This document shows, in pieces, positions 10,424 through 21,888 of a stretch of DNA of 34,388 nt. The position numbers and the translations under genes are program-made. Numbering within the stretch: the stretch's first letter is position 1; each line of letters opens with the position of its first letter. Source of the stretch: Dehalococcoidia bacterium (GTDB lineage Bacteria > Chloroflexota > Dehalococcoidia > SM23-28-2 > HRBIN24); assembly GCA_025062275.1 (NCBI GenBank), contig JANXAP010000028.1:1-34388 (forward strand). The letters are read 5' to 3'. The notes beneath the pieces are model-generated. The model saw nothing but the letters and a program-made list of their open reading frames with translations, was not told the DNA's origin and did no database searches.

Positions 10424-11995
10424 ATGGAGTGGGCCGTATTCGCTACCATCGCCATACCCATCGGCACCTGCTTGCTGCTGATGCTGGTGCCCTACCGACA
10501 TGACGAGCAGGTGCGCTACCTGCCCGTGCCCAAGCTGGGGCCTCTGCCCGATCGGCTGCCGCTGTCGGGGCGCTACCTGGTGCGCTATATCTGTCTGCTT
10601 TCGGGGACGGCCCTCTTCGCCCTGTCGCTGCTCATCTTCGTGGCCTATCAGTTCGAGGACGGCGGTTACCGTTTCGAGCTGAGGCTGGACTGGCTGCGGG
10701 ACGTGGCCTTTCTGGGCGAGAACGGCATCAGCTTCCACCTGGCGGTGAACGGGATAACGGCGCCCCTCATCCTGCTGACGGGCATCGTCATCTTCACCGG
10801 CGTGTTCATCTCCTGGAACATCGACTACCGCAACAAGGACTACTTCGTGCTGCTGTTCCTGCTGGTATCGGGGGTGTATGGCGTCTTCGCCAGCCTGGAC
10901 CTGTTCTGGTTCTTCTTCTGGTACGAGGTGGCGGTGCTGCCGATGTACTTCCTCATCGCCATCTGGGGGGCCAGCACCAACTTCGGCACGTTCGTGCGGA
11001 CCAAGGAGTACGGGGCACTGAAGCTGGTGCTCTACCTGGTGGCGGGCAGCGTGCTCATCTTCATCGGCATCTTCGCCACCTTCGTGGAGGCGGGGCTGGG
11101 CACCTTCGACCTGCCGGCCCTGCAGGCGGTGGCCTACGACGAGACCTTTCAGAAGGTATTCTTCCCCTTCTTCATGCTGGGCTTCGGGGTGCTGGCGGGC
11201 CTGTGGCCCTTCCATACCTGGTCACCCGACGGGCATGTGGCGGCGCCGACGGCGGTGAGCATGCTGCACGCCGGGGTGCTGATGAAGCTGGGGGCCTTCG
11301 GCATCCTGCAGGTAGGGATGGCCCTGATGCCCGAGGGCGCCCACTTCTGGGCGCCGGTGATGATGACGCTGGGGGTGACGGGCGCCCTGTACGGGGCCGT
11401 CTCGGCCCTGGCCCAGACGGACCTGAAGTACATGGTGGGTTACTCCAGCGTCAGCCACATGGGCTACGTCATCATGGGCCTGGCCAGCATGCACGAAATA
11501 GGCATCAGCGGGGCGGTATTGCAGATGTTCGCTCACGGGGTGATGACCGCCCTCATGTTCACCAACGTGGGCGCCCTCTACGACCAGGCCCACGTGCGAG
11601 ACATGACCATCTTCGGCGGCCTGGCCCAGCGGATGCCCCGCCACGCTGCCTACTGGGCGGCGGCGGGCCTCTCCTCGTTGGGGCTGCCGGGGCTGGCGGG
11701 GTTCGTGGCCGAGGTGCTGATCTTCATCGGCGTGTTCAAGGCCGGCTACCCCTGGGCGGGGGCGCTGGGCATCCTGGCGGCGGCCATCACCGCCACCTAC
11801 ATCCTGCGCATGCTGGCCCGCGCTTACTTCGGCCCGTTCAACGAGCGCTGGGCCTTCCTGAAGGAGATGCGCCTCGGTGAGCAGTTTGGAGGGGCCGTGC
11901 TGGTCCTCTTCCTAGTGCTGGTGGGCATGTGGCCCTTCCCCTTCATCGAGCGCATCTCGGCTTCGGTGAAGAACCTGCCGGGGATAACGCAATGA
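10424..11995 (+). CDS. nuoM: NADH-quinone oxidoreductase subunit M
   Basis: Middle antiporter-like subunit (ND4 family), 523 aa, about 14 helices. The conserved Glu of helix 5 is in FFFWYEVAVLPMYFLI, and the block FHTWSPDGHVAAPTAVSML follows the channel helix. LKYMVGYSSVSHMGY is the second-half signature. The N-terminal segment has an extra hydrophilic stretch (PVPKLGPLPDRLPLSGRY) between the first two hydrophobic segments. ATG start four bases after nuoL, with GGTGAGG upstream. The stop overlaps nuoN as ATGA. Confidence 0.97.
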   Translation: MEWAVFATIAIPIGTCLLLMLVPYRHDEQVRYLPVPKLGPLPDRLPLSGRYLVRYICLLSGTALFALSLLIFVAYQFEDGGYRFELRLDWLRDVAFLGENGISFHLAVNGITAPLILLTGIVIFTGVFISWNIDYRNKDYFVLLFLLVSGVYGVFASLDLFWFFFWYEVAVLPMYFLIAIWGASTNFGTFVRTKEYGALKLVLYLVAGSVLIFIGIFATFVEAGLGTFDLPALQAVAYDETFQKVFFPFFMLGFGVLAGLWPFHTWSPDGHVAAPTAVSMLHAGVLMKLGAFGILQVGMALMPEGAHFWAPVMMTLGVTGALYGAVSALAQTDLKYMVGYSSVSHMGYVIMGLASMHEIGISGAVLQMFAHGVMTALMFTNVGALYDQAHVRDMTIFGGLAQRMPRHAAYWAAAGLSSLGLPGLAGFVAEVLIFIGVFKAGYPWAGALGILAAAITATYILRMLARAYFGPFNERWAFLKEMRLGEQFGGAVLVLFLVLVGMWPFPFIERISASVKNLPGITQ

Positions 11996-13464
11996 GGCTG
12001 GACTGGTCGCTCCTCGCTCCCGAATACGTTCTGGCCGGCTGGGCGGCCATGCTGGTGCTGGTGGACCTCTTCCTGCCCCGCCTGCGCCGGGAGTGGCTGG
12101 GCTACCTGGCGGCGGCCGGAGCGCTGGCTGCCGCTGGCACATCGACCATCTGGCTGGGGGACGAGGCGACCTTTGGCAACCTGCTGGACATCGACAACTA
12201 CACGACCTTCTTCCGTCTGCTCTTTCACGGCATCGCCTTTGTCGTCTGCCTCATCTCGGCCCGCTACGTGGGGGAACGGTTGCGCCACCACGGCGAGTAT
12301 TACGCGCTGGTGCTGCTGGCGGCCCTGGGCGCCACCTACATGGCTGCCGCCAGAGAGCTGCTGTCGGCCTACATCGCCCTGGAGCTGTCCAGCTTCAGCC
12401 TCTACGTGCTGGCCTCCTTCGCTAAGGCGGAGGTGCGCTCCAACGAGGGAGGCCTGAAGTACATGCTGCTGGGGGCTTTCTCCTCGGCCATCCTTCTCTA
12501 CGGCCTGAGCATGGTCTACGCCGTGGCCGGCACCACCCAGTACGAAGGCATACGCGAGGCCCTGGCGGGCGACCTGGGCGGGGCGCGCTCGGCGGCCCTG
12601 CTGGGGCTGGTTCTGCTGGTGGCTGGGCTGGGCTTCAAGGTGGCGGCGGTGCCCTTCCACATGTGGACGCCCGACGCCTACGAGGGGGCGCCCCTGCCGG
12701 TGACCGCCCTCATCTCGGCCCTCTCCAAGGCGGCGGGCTTCGCCCTGTTCATCAAGCTGTTCGTGCAGGCCTTCATGCCCCTGGCCGATGACTGGCGTCC
12801 CCTGTTGGCGGGACTGGCGGCTGCCACCATGGTGCTGGGCAACCTGGTGGCCATCCAGCAGCGCAACATCAAGCGGCTTCTGGCCTATTCCAGCATCGGT
12901 CAGGTGGGCTACATCCTGGCGGGGGTGGTGGCCCTTTCGCCCGATCGGCCGGACGTGGCCAGCGCCATCCTGTTCCATCTGGCCGGCTACGTCATCAGCA
13001 ACCTGGCCGCCTTCGCCTGCGCCATCGTCTACTACAACTGGACAGGGGAGGAGGACATATACGGCTACCGGGGCCTGGCGGAGCGGGCACCCTTCCTGGC
13101 CCTGGCCATGTCGGCCTCCCTCTTCTCTCTGGCAGGGATGCCCCTCTTCGCCGGCTTCGTCACCAAGTTCGTCCTGTTTCAGGCCATCGCCCAGGAGGAC
13201 TTTCTGTGGCTGGCAGGGGTGGGCGTCCTGACCAGCTTCATCTCCCTGTACTATTACCTGATGGTGATGAAGCAGATGTATCTGGGGGAGCCTGCGGAGC
13301 CCACCAGGTTCCCGACGCCCTGGCTGGAGTATGCGGCGGTGGCGGCCCTGCTGGCGGGCATATTCCTGGTGGGGCTGGCGCCTTTGCCGGTCATGGAGGC
13401 CGCCGAGCGGGCGGCGACGCTGGTCTATCGCGACCTGGGGCCGGCGCTGCTGGCTGGCCGTTAG
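11992..13464 (+). CDS. nuoN: NADH-quinone oxidoreductase subunit N
   Basis: Proximal antiporter-like subunit (ND2 family), 490 aa, about 14 helices. Conserved blocks are YIALELSSFSLYVLA with the membrane Glu, EGGLKYMLLGAFSSAILLYG, FKVAAVPFHMWTPDAYEGAP and IKRLLAYSSIGQVGY. ATG 11992 overlaps the nuoM stop; the same frame is open 63 bases further up inside nuoM, but those codons do not fit the family. Last gene of the operon. Its TAG stop overlaps the TAA stop of the convergent sigma-factor gene in the four bases TTAG, leaving no room for a terminator between them. Confidence 0.97.
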   Translation: MRLDWSLLAPEYVLAGWAAMLVLVDLFLPRLRREWLGYLAAAGALAAAGTSTIWLGDEATFGNLLDIDNYTTFFRLLFHGIAFVVCLISARYVGERLRHHGEYYALVLLAALGATYMAAARELLSAYIALELSSFSLYVLASFAKAEVRSNEGGLKYMLLGAFSSAILLYGLSMVYAVAGTTQYEGIREALAGDLGGARSAALLGLVLLVAGLGFKVAAVPFHMWTPDAYEGAPLPVTALISALSKAAGFALFIKLFVQAFMPLADDWRPLLAGLAAATMVLGNLVAIQQRNIKRLLAYSSIGQVGYILAGVVALSPDRPDVASAILFHLAGYVISNLAAFACAIVYYNWTGEEDIYGYRGLAERAPFLALAMSASLFSLAGMPLFAGFVTKFVLFQAIAQEDFLWLAGVGVLTSFISLYYYLMVMKQMYLGEPAEPTRFPTPWLEYAAVAALLAGIFLVGLAPLPVMEAAERAATLVYRDLGPALLAGR

Positions 13465-14003
13465 CCCACCGAAGCGGCCTGGTCGGCAGCCGTCTTCGCG
13501 CCCTCGAAGCCGCGGCGCAGGCGTCCCAGCGCCCGGTAGATGATGACCCGCACATGCACATCCGATAGCCCCAGCAACTCGCCTATCTGACGGCTGTCCA
13601 GGCCCCATTCGAAGCGCAGGGCCAGGATCTCCTGCTCCCGCGGGGAAAGGCGAGTGAGCAGGTGCTTGAGCTGGGCCAGTTCTTCCTTGTGCAGCACCAC
13701 CTCTTCCGGGTCCAGCAGGATGTCGTTGCCATTGGTGTTGAAGCGGGCCGCCTTGTCCAGCGCCCGCTCCAGCGTGCGGGTGCGACGACGGTGGCTGGCC
13801 ACCAGGTTCTTGGCGATGCGGAAGAGCCAGCTGGCCAGGGCCTCTTCGTGTCTGAGGCGGTCCCAGTAGCGATAGGCGCGGACGAAGGCCTCGGCCGTCA
13901 GGTCCTCGGCCACGTGCTGGTCACGGGTCCGGGCCAGTATGAAGCTGAAGATGCGCGGATAGAATGCCTGGAAGGCTTCACTGAAAGCGTCGGACTGTTG
14001 CAT
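13461..14003 (-). CDS. ECF-type RNA polymerase sigma factor
   Basis: Alternative sigma factor of the extracytoplasmic-function class, 180 aa. Sigma region 2 spans about residues 8-80 (FSEAFQAFYPRIFSF, AEDLTAEAFVRAYRYW, ASWLFRIAKNLVASHRRR). A linker with a conspicuous Asn-rich piece follows, then region 4 at about 115-165 (LTRLSPREQEILALRF, DSRQIGELLGLSDVHVRVI). The start at 14003 is chosen because GGAGGGGG lies six bases upstream; an ATG at 14030 would add nine residues. No anti-sigma gene is adjacent. The upstream gap has AT-rich stretches but no clear promoter. It is convergent with nuoN, and which stress it answers to cannot be read from the sequence. Confidence 0.9.
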   Translation of the reverse strand: MQQSDAFSEAFQAFYPRIFSFILARTRDQHVAEDLTAEAFVRAYRYWDRLRHEEALASWLFRIAKNLVASHRRRTRTLERALDKAARFNTNGNDILLDPEEVVLHKEELAQLKHLLTRLSPREQEILALRFEWGLDSRQIGELLGLSDVHVRVIIYRALGRLRRGFEGAKTAADQAASVG

Positions 14004-14160
14004 TGGGACCCCCTCCCTCTTTCGGGCCAAGGAGGCCTCCCAGGGAGACCCCTACCCGTGGCACCAGCCTAAGGCGGCGACGGAGATGATAGGTACTACC
14101 TGGAGGACAGAATAGAAGGTATCTTTTGGCCAAAAAGGGCAGTGACAGGTGGCTAAGGGT

Positions 14161-14188
14161 GGGCGCCCCCTGCCGGGGGGCTTCGCCC
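14161..14188 (-). terminator. GC-rich hairpin after the response-regulator gene
   Basis: A six-pair stem (14165-14170 with 14176-14181, loop TGCCG) is extended by four further pairs (14161-14164 with 14185-14188) across a three-base bulge. It directly abuts the stop codon of the - strand response-regulator gene. It has no T-run, so it is at best a weak intrinsic terminator or a 3'-end stabiliser. Confidence 0.45.
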
Positions 14189-14880
14189 TAGCGGTCCTCG
14201 GTGAGGCCGGCCCTGGCGGCCAGCACGGCTGCCTGGGTGCGGTCCGAGACGCCCAGCTTATCGATGATGCGTCGCACCACGTTCTTGACCGTGCCCAGGC
14301 TGTAGTGGATCTGCTGGGCTATCTCTTTGTTGGTGAGGCCGCGGGCGATGAGGCGCAGCACCTCCCGCTCGCGCGGCGAGAGGGAGGCCAGGGCTCGCGC
14401 TGTCTCGTCGGCCGGCTCCTCCTGGGACCGCTGCTGACGCACCAGTTGGGCCAAGAGGCTCGCCTCGATGATGGAGCCGCCGGCCCGCACGGTGCGGATG
14501 GCCTCCAGATAGGCCTCTCTGGGCATGCCCTTGAGCACGTAGCCGGAGGCGCCCACCTCCAGGGCCCGCTCCAGATATTCGCGGCTCTCGTAGCTGGTGA
14601 CCATGATGATGGCGGTACGGGGCAGCTCCTGCTTGATGGCGGCGGTGGCGGCGAAGCCGTCCATATCGGGCAGGCGGATATCCATGAGGACCACGTCGGG
14701 CTGCAGACGGCGGGCCAGCTCCAGGGCCTCCTGTCCGTTGGCGGCCTCACCCACCACCTGGATGTCGCGGGCCTTCATCAGTGCCCGCAGCCCTTCCCTG
14801 ACCACTGGATGGTCGTCGACGATGAGAATGCTGACGGTCTTGCTGCGACGGGCGTTGCTGGCCTTCTCGTCTACGCTCAC
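14188..14880 (-). CDS. NarL/FixJ-type response regulator
   Basis: Two-component response regulator, cytoplasmic DNA-binding transcription factor. From GTG 14880 it has 230 aa. The receiver domain shows the acidic pair in ILIVDDHPVVREG, phospho-acceptor Asp67 in VVLMDIRLPDMDG, Thr/Ser in IIMVTSYES and switch Lys117 in GYVLKGMP. The output is a LuxR-type helix-turn-helix (LSPREREVLRLIARGLTNKEIA). An upstream ATG at 14910 is in frame but lies inside a perfect TATAAT, so the GTG with AGAGGT upstream is preferred. No histidine kinase is adjacent. It sits between the nitrogen genes and a sigma factor but appears to have its own promoter, so a link to nitrogen control is only positional. Confidence 0.9.
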   Translation of the reverse strand: MSVDEKASNARRSKTVSILIVDDHPVVREGLRALMKARDIQVVGEAANGQEALELARRLQPDVVLMDIRLPDMDGFAATAAIKQELPRTAIIMVTSYESREYLERALEVGASGYVLKGMPREAYLEAIRTVRAGGSIIEASLLAQLVRQQRSQEEPADETARALASLSPREREVLRLIARGLTNKEIAQQIHYSLGTVKNVVRRIIDKLGVSDRTQAAVLAARAGLTEDR

Positions 14881-14908
14881 CTGGGCGTTACCTCTGGTGC
14901 CTCGCACC

Positions 14909-14914
14909 ATTATA
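14909..14914 (-). promoter_or_regulatory. TATAAT -10 box of the response-regulator gene
   Basis: A perfect TATAAT on the - strand, 28 bases upstream of the preferred GTG start. It would give a leader of about 20 nt carrying the AGAGGT ribosome-binding site. No good -35 is seen at 16-18 bp, so an activator may be needed. Confidence 0.5.
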
Positions 14915-14961
14915 TCCCCCCTAATAAGGGAAGCGCTGCAGGCGCGGAGCGTTACCGTGTC

Positions 14962-16317
14962 CTAGAGAATGGGCAGGTAGCGCCGCACCTCGTAGTCCGT
15001 TACCTGGCGACGGTACTCGCTCCACTCGATCTTCTTGTTCTGAATCAGGGTGTGGAAGACGTGCTCCCCCAGGCAGCGGCGCAGCAGCTCTGACCGCTCG
15101 GCCACCTGGATGGCCTCCCAGAGGGAGCCGGGCAGGTGGGTGATGCCCCTCTCGGCCCGCTCCTGGTCGCTCATCTCGTAAACGCTCCTGTCGGCCGGAG
15201 GCGGGCAGGGATACTCCCGTTCGATTCCCTCCAGGCCGGCGGCCAGCATGGCGGCGAAGGCCAGATAGGGGTTGCAGGCCGGGTCTGGGGCGCGATATTC
15301 GATGCGGACCGCCTGTTCCTTCCCCGGCTTCACCTCCGGCACGCGGATCAGGTCGGCGCGGTTGCGCAGCGACCAGGAGACGTAGACGGGCGCCTCGAAG
15401 CCCAAGGGGCCGCTTCCCCTCACCAGCCGCTTGTAGGAGTTGACCCACTGGTTGGTCACCAGGGTGATCTCCGGGGCGTGGCGCAGCAGACCGGCGATGT
15501 AGGACCGGGCCACCGCCGAGAGCCTTTGGGGGTCGTTGGGGTCGTAAAAGGCATTGCGCTCCCCCCGGAACAGGGACTGGTTGATGTGCATGCCGGACCC
15601 GTTCTCGTCCGAGAGGGGCTTGGGCATGAAGGTGGCGTAAACGCCGTGCTTCAGCGCCACCTCTTTGACCACCAGGCGGGCCGTCATGACCGCATCGGCC
15701 ATGGTGAGGGCGTCGGCGTAGTGCAGGTCGATCTCGTGCTGGCTGGGGGCGCCCTCGTGGTGGCTGTGCTCCACGGCGATGCCCATCTCCTCCAGCATGA
15801 GCACCGTGTCGCGGCGCAGGTCGGTGGCCTCGTCCAGGGGCGTCAGGTCGAAGTAGCCGCCCCGGTCCAGCACCTGGGGCGCTTCGGGCGTCTGGAAGTA
15901 AAAATACTCCAGCTCCGGCCCGACGTAGAAGGTGTAGCCCAGGTCGGCGGCCCGCTTCAGGTTGCGCTTGAGGACGTAACGGGGGTCGCCCTCGAAGGGC
16001 TGGCCGTTGGGCAGCAACACGTCGCAGAAGAGGCGGGCCACCCGCTTCTGCTGGGGGCGCCAGGGGAGCAAGGCGAAGGTGGTGGGGTCGGGCATGGCCA
16101 GCATGTCCGACTCGTCGGCCCTGGCGAAGCCCTCGATGGAAGAGCCGTCGAAGCTGATGCCGTCCTCCAGGGCCTCCGGCAGCTCCTCGACGGTGATGTT
16201 GATGCTCTTGAGCTGGCCCAGGATATCGGTGAACCAGAGGCGGACGAACTTCACGTCGTGCTGGCGGGCCATCTCCAGCACGTAGTCGCGGGCCTCGTCC
16301 CTGTCCAGCATCCCCAT
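14962..16317 (-). CDS. glnA: Glutamine synthetase, class I (alpha-like)
   Basis: ATP-dependent synthesis of glutamine from glutamate and ammonia; cytoplasmic dodecamer in this family. 451 aa, matching GSI-alpha length. Visible blocks are SFDGSSIEGFARADESDM, the metal-site [31 protein letters not shown] and [10 protein letters not shown]. The Tyr-containing adenylylation block of GSI-beta is replaced by DRSVYEMSDQER, and the beta-type insertion is absent, so it is probably not adenylylated. ATG 16317 is chosen over an upstream in-frame ATG because GGGAGG lies just before it. It follows a second glnA on the same strand after 78 bases containing a hairpin and a possible promoter. Having both GS types adjacent suggests different roles or regulation. 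Confidence 0.96.
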   Translation of the reverse strand: MGMLDRDEARDYVLEMARQHDVKFVRLWFTDILGQLKSINITVEELPEALEDGISFDGSSIEGFARADESDMLAMPDPTTFALLPWRPQQKRVARLFCDVLLPNGQPFEGDPRYVLKRNLKRAADLGYTFYVGPELEYFYFQTPEAPQVLDRGGYFDLTPLDEATDLRRDTVLMLEEMGIAVEHSHHEGAPSQHEIDLHYADALTMADAVMTARLVVKEVALKHGVYATFMPKPLSDENGSGMHINQSLFRGERNAFYDPNDPQRLSAVARSYIAGLLRHAPEITLVTNQWVNSYKRLVRGSGPLGFEAPVYVSWSLRNRADLIRVPEVKPGKEQAVRIEYRAPDPACNPYLAFAAMLAAGLEGIEREYPCPPPADRSVYEMSDQERAERGITHLPGSLWEAIQVAERSELLRRCLGEHVFHTLIQNKKIEWSEYRRQVTDYEVRRYLPIL

Positions 16318-16332
16318 CGACCTCCCGCGGCG

Positions 16333-16362
16333 ATTGTAAGGCAAAGGGGGCCGGGCCCCCAA
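16333..16362 (-). promoter_or_regulatory. Possible promoter plus hairpin upstream of the second glnA
   Basis: On the - strand TTGGGG (16357-16362), an 18-bp spacer and TACAAT (16333-16338) precede ATG 16317 by about 16 bases. The spacer contains the palindrome GGGGGCCCGGCCCCC, which as RNA read through from the upstream glnA could form a short strong stem followed by TTTG. It may therefore act both as partial terminator of the first glnA and as promoter of the second. The -35 match is weak. Confidence 0.4.
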
Positions 16363-16395
16363 GGCCCTGGCCCCCTGGCCCTGCTGCCTCCTCCT

Positions 16396-17856
<1,461 letters not shown>

Positions 17857-17897
17857 GACGCTCTACCTCCTGCTCTGCTATCGGGGCCTCAGTCCCC

Positions 17898-17952
17898 ATT
17901 CTAGGTGCCGCCCAGGCCACAGGGGCCAGGGCGGGTGTTAACGTCATGTTAC
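17898..17952 (-). promoter_or_regulatory. Candidate glnA promoter with GlnR-type half-sites
   Basis: On the - strand GTAAC (17948-17952), six bases, then TTAAC (17937-17941) form two half-sites at 11-bp spacing. About 33 bases downstream TAGAAT (17898-17903) is a -10 candidate lying 41 bases before the TTG start, with no recognisable -35. The arrangement fits an activator-dependent promoter. A nearby GTGAC-CCCC-GTCAC inverted repeat (17957-17970) overlaps the end of glnB. Confidence 0.5.
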
Positions 17953-17966
17953 TTTTGTGACCCCCG

Positions 17967-19839
<1,873 letters not shown>

Positions 19840-19841
19840 GG

Positions 19842-20528
19842 CTACTCCCCGGCGGGCCGAAAGCGGTAGCCAACGTTGCGCACGGTCTCGATGTACGTGT
19901 GGTGCCCCGTCTCCAGCTTGGCCCGCAGGCGCCGCACGTGCACGTCCACGGTGCGGGTGCCGCCGTAGAACTCGTAGCCCCAGACCTTGTTCAGCAGCTC
20001 TTCCCGACTGAAGACACGGCCGGGGTTGGAGGCGAGGAAGCGCAACAGCTCGTATTCCTTGTACGTGAGGTGCACGGGTCGGCCGCCCACGAAGACGCGG
20101 TAGCTGGCCAGATCGATAACCAGGTCGCCCTGGCGCAGAAGGTGGCGGGCGTCCACCCTGGCCTTGCGCCACAGGACCTGGCGCACGCGGGCGGTGACCT
20201 CGGCGGCGGTGGCGCTGCGCAGGGCGAAGTCGTCCAGCCCCAGGGTGGGGTCCAGGGAGGCCAACTGCTCCGGCGACACCAGGGCGAGGAAGGCCGTCTC
20301 GGCCCGGGCGGGGTGGGCCGAGAGGAAGGCCCGCAGGTCGAAGCCCTCGCCCAGGCTGGGGAGGTCGAGGACGACGACGTCGGGAGAGGCGGCCAGGGCC
20401 TCCTCCAGGGCGGGGGCCTCGGGCGGGGCTACGACCACGGCGAAGCCCTCGGGCCGCAGAGCTTCAGCCAGGGCCTGCATGGGCCCCTGATCGTAGGAGA
20501 CGATAAGTACCTGAAAGGAGGAGGGCAT
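19842..20528 (-). CDS. glnR: GlnR-like OmpR-family transcription regulator
   Basis: Winged-helix DNA-binding regulator resembling actinobacterial GlnR, the global nitrogen regulator. 228 aa. The receiver-like domain (about 1-120) keeps Asp55 in DVVVLDLP but lacks the acidic pair of phosphorylated receivers, and the switch Lys is Arg104 in GLDDFALRSA, as expected for atypical, phosphorylation-independent regulators. The C-terminal domain matches GlnR closely: HLTYKEYELLRFLASNPGRVF, VWGYEFYGGTRTVDVHVRR and ETVRNVGYRF. ATG 20528 is chosen, with GGTGAG upstream; an in-frame TTG at 20552 overlaps the probable -10. It lies directly upstream of amt, glnB and glnA. The assignment rests on family resemblance and context. 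Confidence 0.85.
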   Translation of the reverse strand: MPSSFQVLIVSYDQGPMQALAEALRPEGFAVVVAPPEAPALEEALAASPDVVVLDLPSLGEGFDLRAFLSAHPARAETAFLALVSPEQLASLDPTLGLDDFALRSATAAEVTARVRQVLWRKARVDARHLLRQGDLVIDLASYRVFVGGRPVHLTYKEYELLRFLASNPGRVFSREELLNKVWGYEFYGGTRTVDVHVRRLRAKLETGHHTYIETVRNVGYRFRPAGE

Positions 20529-20551
20529 GGCTTTCTCACCAGGTTCAATCA

Positions 20552-20557
20552 AGTATA
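20552..20557 (-). promoter_or_regulatory. TATACT -10 box of the glnR-like gene
   Basis: TATACT on the - strand lies 23 bases before the ATG of the glnR-like gene, giving a short leader. No consensus -35 is present. Confidence 0.4.
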
Positions 20558-20752
20558 CCCCTGCTTTCCGCCACAGGCCAGGGCCGTCCGCTCCGCTTTC
20601 GAGGCCCCACGAGCGGTCCGGGCAGGGTCGTGGCCGGCTCGAGCCCGTCGTCGGCGGACGGTGGCACAGCGTGGATACCCCGGTCCGGGCCGGTCCCGGG
20701 GGCGCGGGTGCCGCTCTGCCCAGTGCCCCCTGTGGGTCCCGACGGCCCGAAG

Positions 20753-20782
20753 TTGACCCACCCCTTCGCCGCCCCCTAAGAT
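20753..20782 (+). promoter_or_regulatory. Sigma-70-type promoter of the deoxysugar operon
   Basis: TTGACC (20753-20758), an 18-bp spacer and TAAGAT (20777-20782) are the best canonical pair in the window. Transcription would start near 20789, leaving a leader of about 75 nt before the TTG start at 20864. Confidence 0.65.
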
Positions 20783-20863
20783 GGGCAGAGGCCGGAAGGC
20801 GGCACGGTTCTGGCTCGGATACGTCGTCGCGCCCCTCGGGGTGCCCTCTGCGGGAGGTGAGGC

Positions 20864-21883
20864 TTGCGCGTCCTGGTCACCGGCGGTGCCGGTTACGTGG
20901 GGTCGGTGCTGGTGCCCATGCTCCTCGACCACGGCCATCAGGTGCGGGTGGTGGACTGGGGCATGTTCGGGCTGGAGCACGTGGACCCTCGTGCCGAGCT
21001 GGTGGTGGCCGACGTCCTGGACTTCCGCCCCCAGTGGCTGGAAGGGGTCGATGCCGTGGTCCACCTGGCGGGGCTGTCCAATGACCCCATGGCCGCCTTC
21101 AGCCCCACCCTCAACTACGTGCTGAATGCCGCCGGCACCGCAGTGGTAGCCCAGGCCGCCCGCGAGGCGGGCATCGGACGCTTCGTGTTCTCTTCCACCT
21201 GCTCCGTCTACGGCTTCCGTCCGGAGGGCGAGGCCGACGAGACGGACGAGACGCGCCCCACCTTCCCCTACGCCATCTCCAAGCTCATGGCCGAGCGCAG
21301 CCTCCTCTGCCTGGAGGACGAGAGCTTTCGTCCCATCATCCTGCGCTTCGGCACCATAGTGGGCTGGAGCCCCAGGCTGCGCTTCGACCTGGTGGTGAAC
21401 ACCATGGTCAAGACGGCCCTAAGCCAGGGCCGCATCGTCGTCTTCAATCCCGATATCTGGCGCCCCCTCCTGGATGTCGAGGACGCGGCCCGTGCCTACC
21501 TGCTGGCCCTGGCAGCGCCGCGGGAGGTGAGGGGCGTCTTCAACGTGGCGGCCGAGAACTACAGCCTGCCACGTCTGGCCGAGGAGGTGGCCGCCGCCCT
21601 GCATGACCTGGGCGTGTCGGCGGAGGTGCAGGTGGAGCATCGGCCCGACGTGCGCAGCTACCGTGTCTCCACCGCCCGGGCGAGGGATGTCCTGGGCTTC
21701 CGCCCCTGCCGGACCATGGCCGACACGGTGCGCACCCTGGTATCGCGGATCCGCGAGGCGGGCATCCGCGATTTCGACGATCCCCGCTATTACAACATCG
21801 AGGGCATGAAGCGGTTTCTGGCCGAGGGTCGCACCCCCTGGGCCGCCGTCCATGCCCTGGGCAGTGCCGAAGGGGGCCGCTGA
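20864..21883 (+). CDS. NAD-dependent sugar-nucleotide epimerase/dehydratase (extended SDR)
   Basis: Extended short-chain dehydrogenase acting on nucleotide sugars. 339 aa. The Rossmann motif is VTGGAGYVGS at the N-terminus, and the acidic cofactor Asp is in VRVVDWG. Catalytic Ser/Thr are in FSSTCSVYG, and YAISK supplies Tyr and Lys. The start is TTG 20864 behind GGGAGGTGAGG; the protein then begins exactly at the first beta strand. The exact reaction (4,6-dehydratase, 4-epimerase or C-4 reductase) cannot be decided from sequence alone. It is followed five bases later by an RmlD-like reductase, so both are likely to act in one deoxysugar pathway for surface glycans. Confidence 0.9.
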   Translation: MRVLVTGGAGYVGSVLVPMLLDHGHQVRVVDWGMFGLEHVDPRAELVVADVLDFRPQWLEGVDAVVHLAGLSNDPMAAFSPTLNYVLNAAGTAVVAQAAREAGIGRFVFSSTCSVYGFRPEGEADETDETRPTFPYAISKLMAERSLLCLEDESFRPIILRFGTIVGWSPRLRFDLVVNTMVKTALSQGRIVVFNPDIWRPLLDVEDAARAYLLALAAPREVRGVFNVAAENYSLPRLAEEVAAALHDLGVSAEVQVEHRPDVRSYRVSTARARDVLGFRPCRTMADTVRTLVSRIREAGIRDFDDPRYYNIEGMKRFLAEGRTPWAAVHALGSAEGGR

Positions 21884-21888
21884 CCGTC

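Larger units (their letters stand above)
20529..20863. other. 335-bp gap between divergent glnR-like and deoxysugar genes
   Basis: No gene is supported here. The open frames that cross it show no family features and follow GC-rich codon shadows. It contains the glnR-like -10 at the left end and the deoxysugar-operon promoter at 20753-20782. The stretch 20590-20750 is very GC-rich, and nothing recognisable was seen in it. Confidence 0.6.

Noticed and set aside
20590-20750. Possible small gene in the glnR-like/epimerase gap
   Set aside because: Open frames there have no ribosome-binding site or conserved features and overlap a good promoter.
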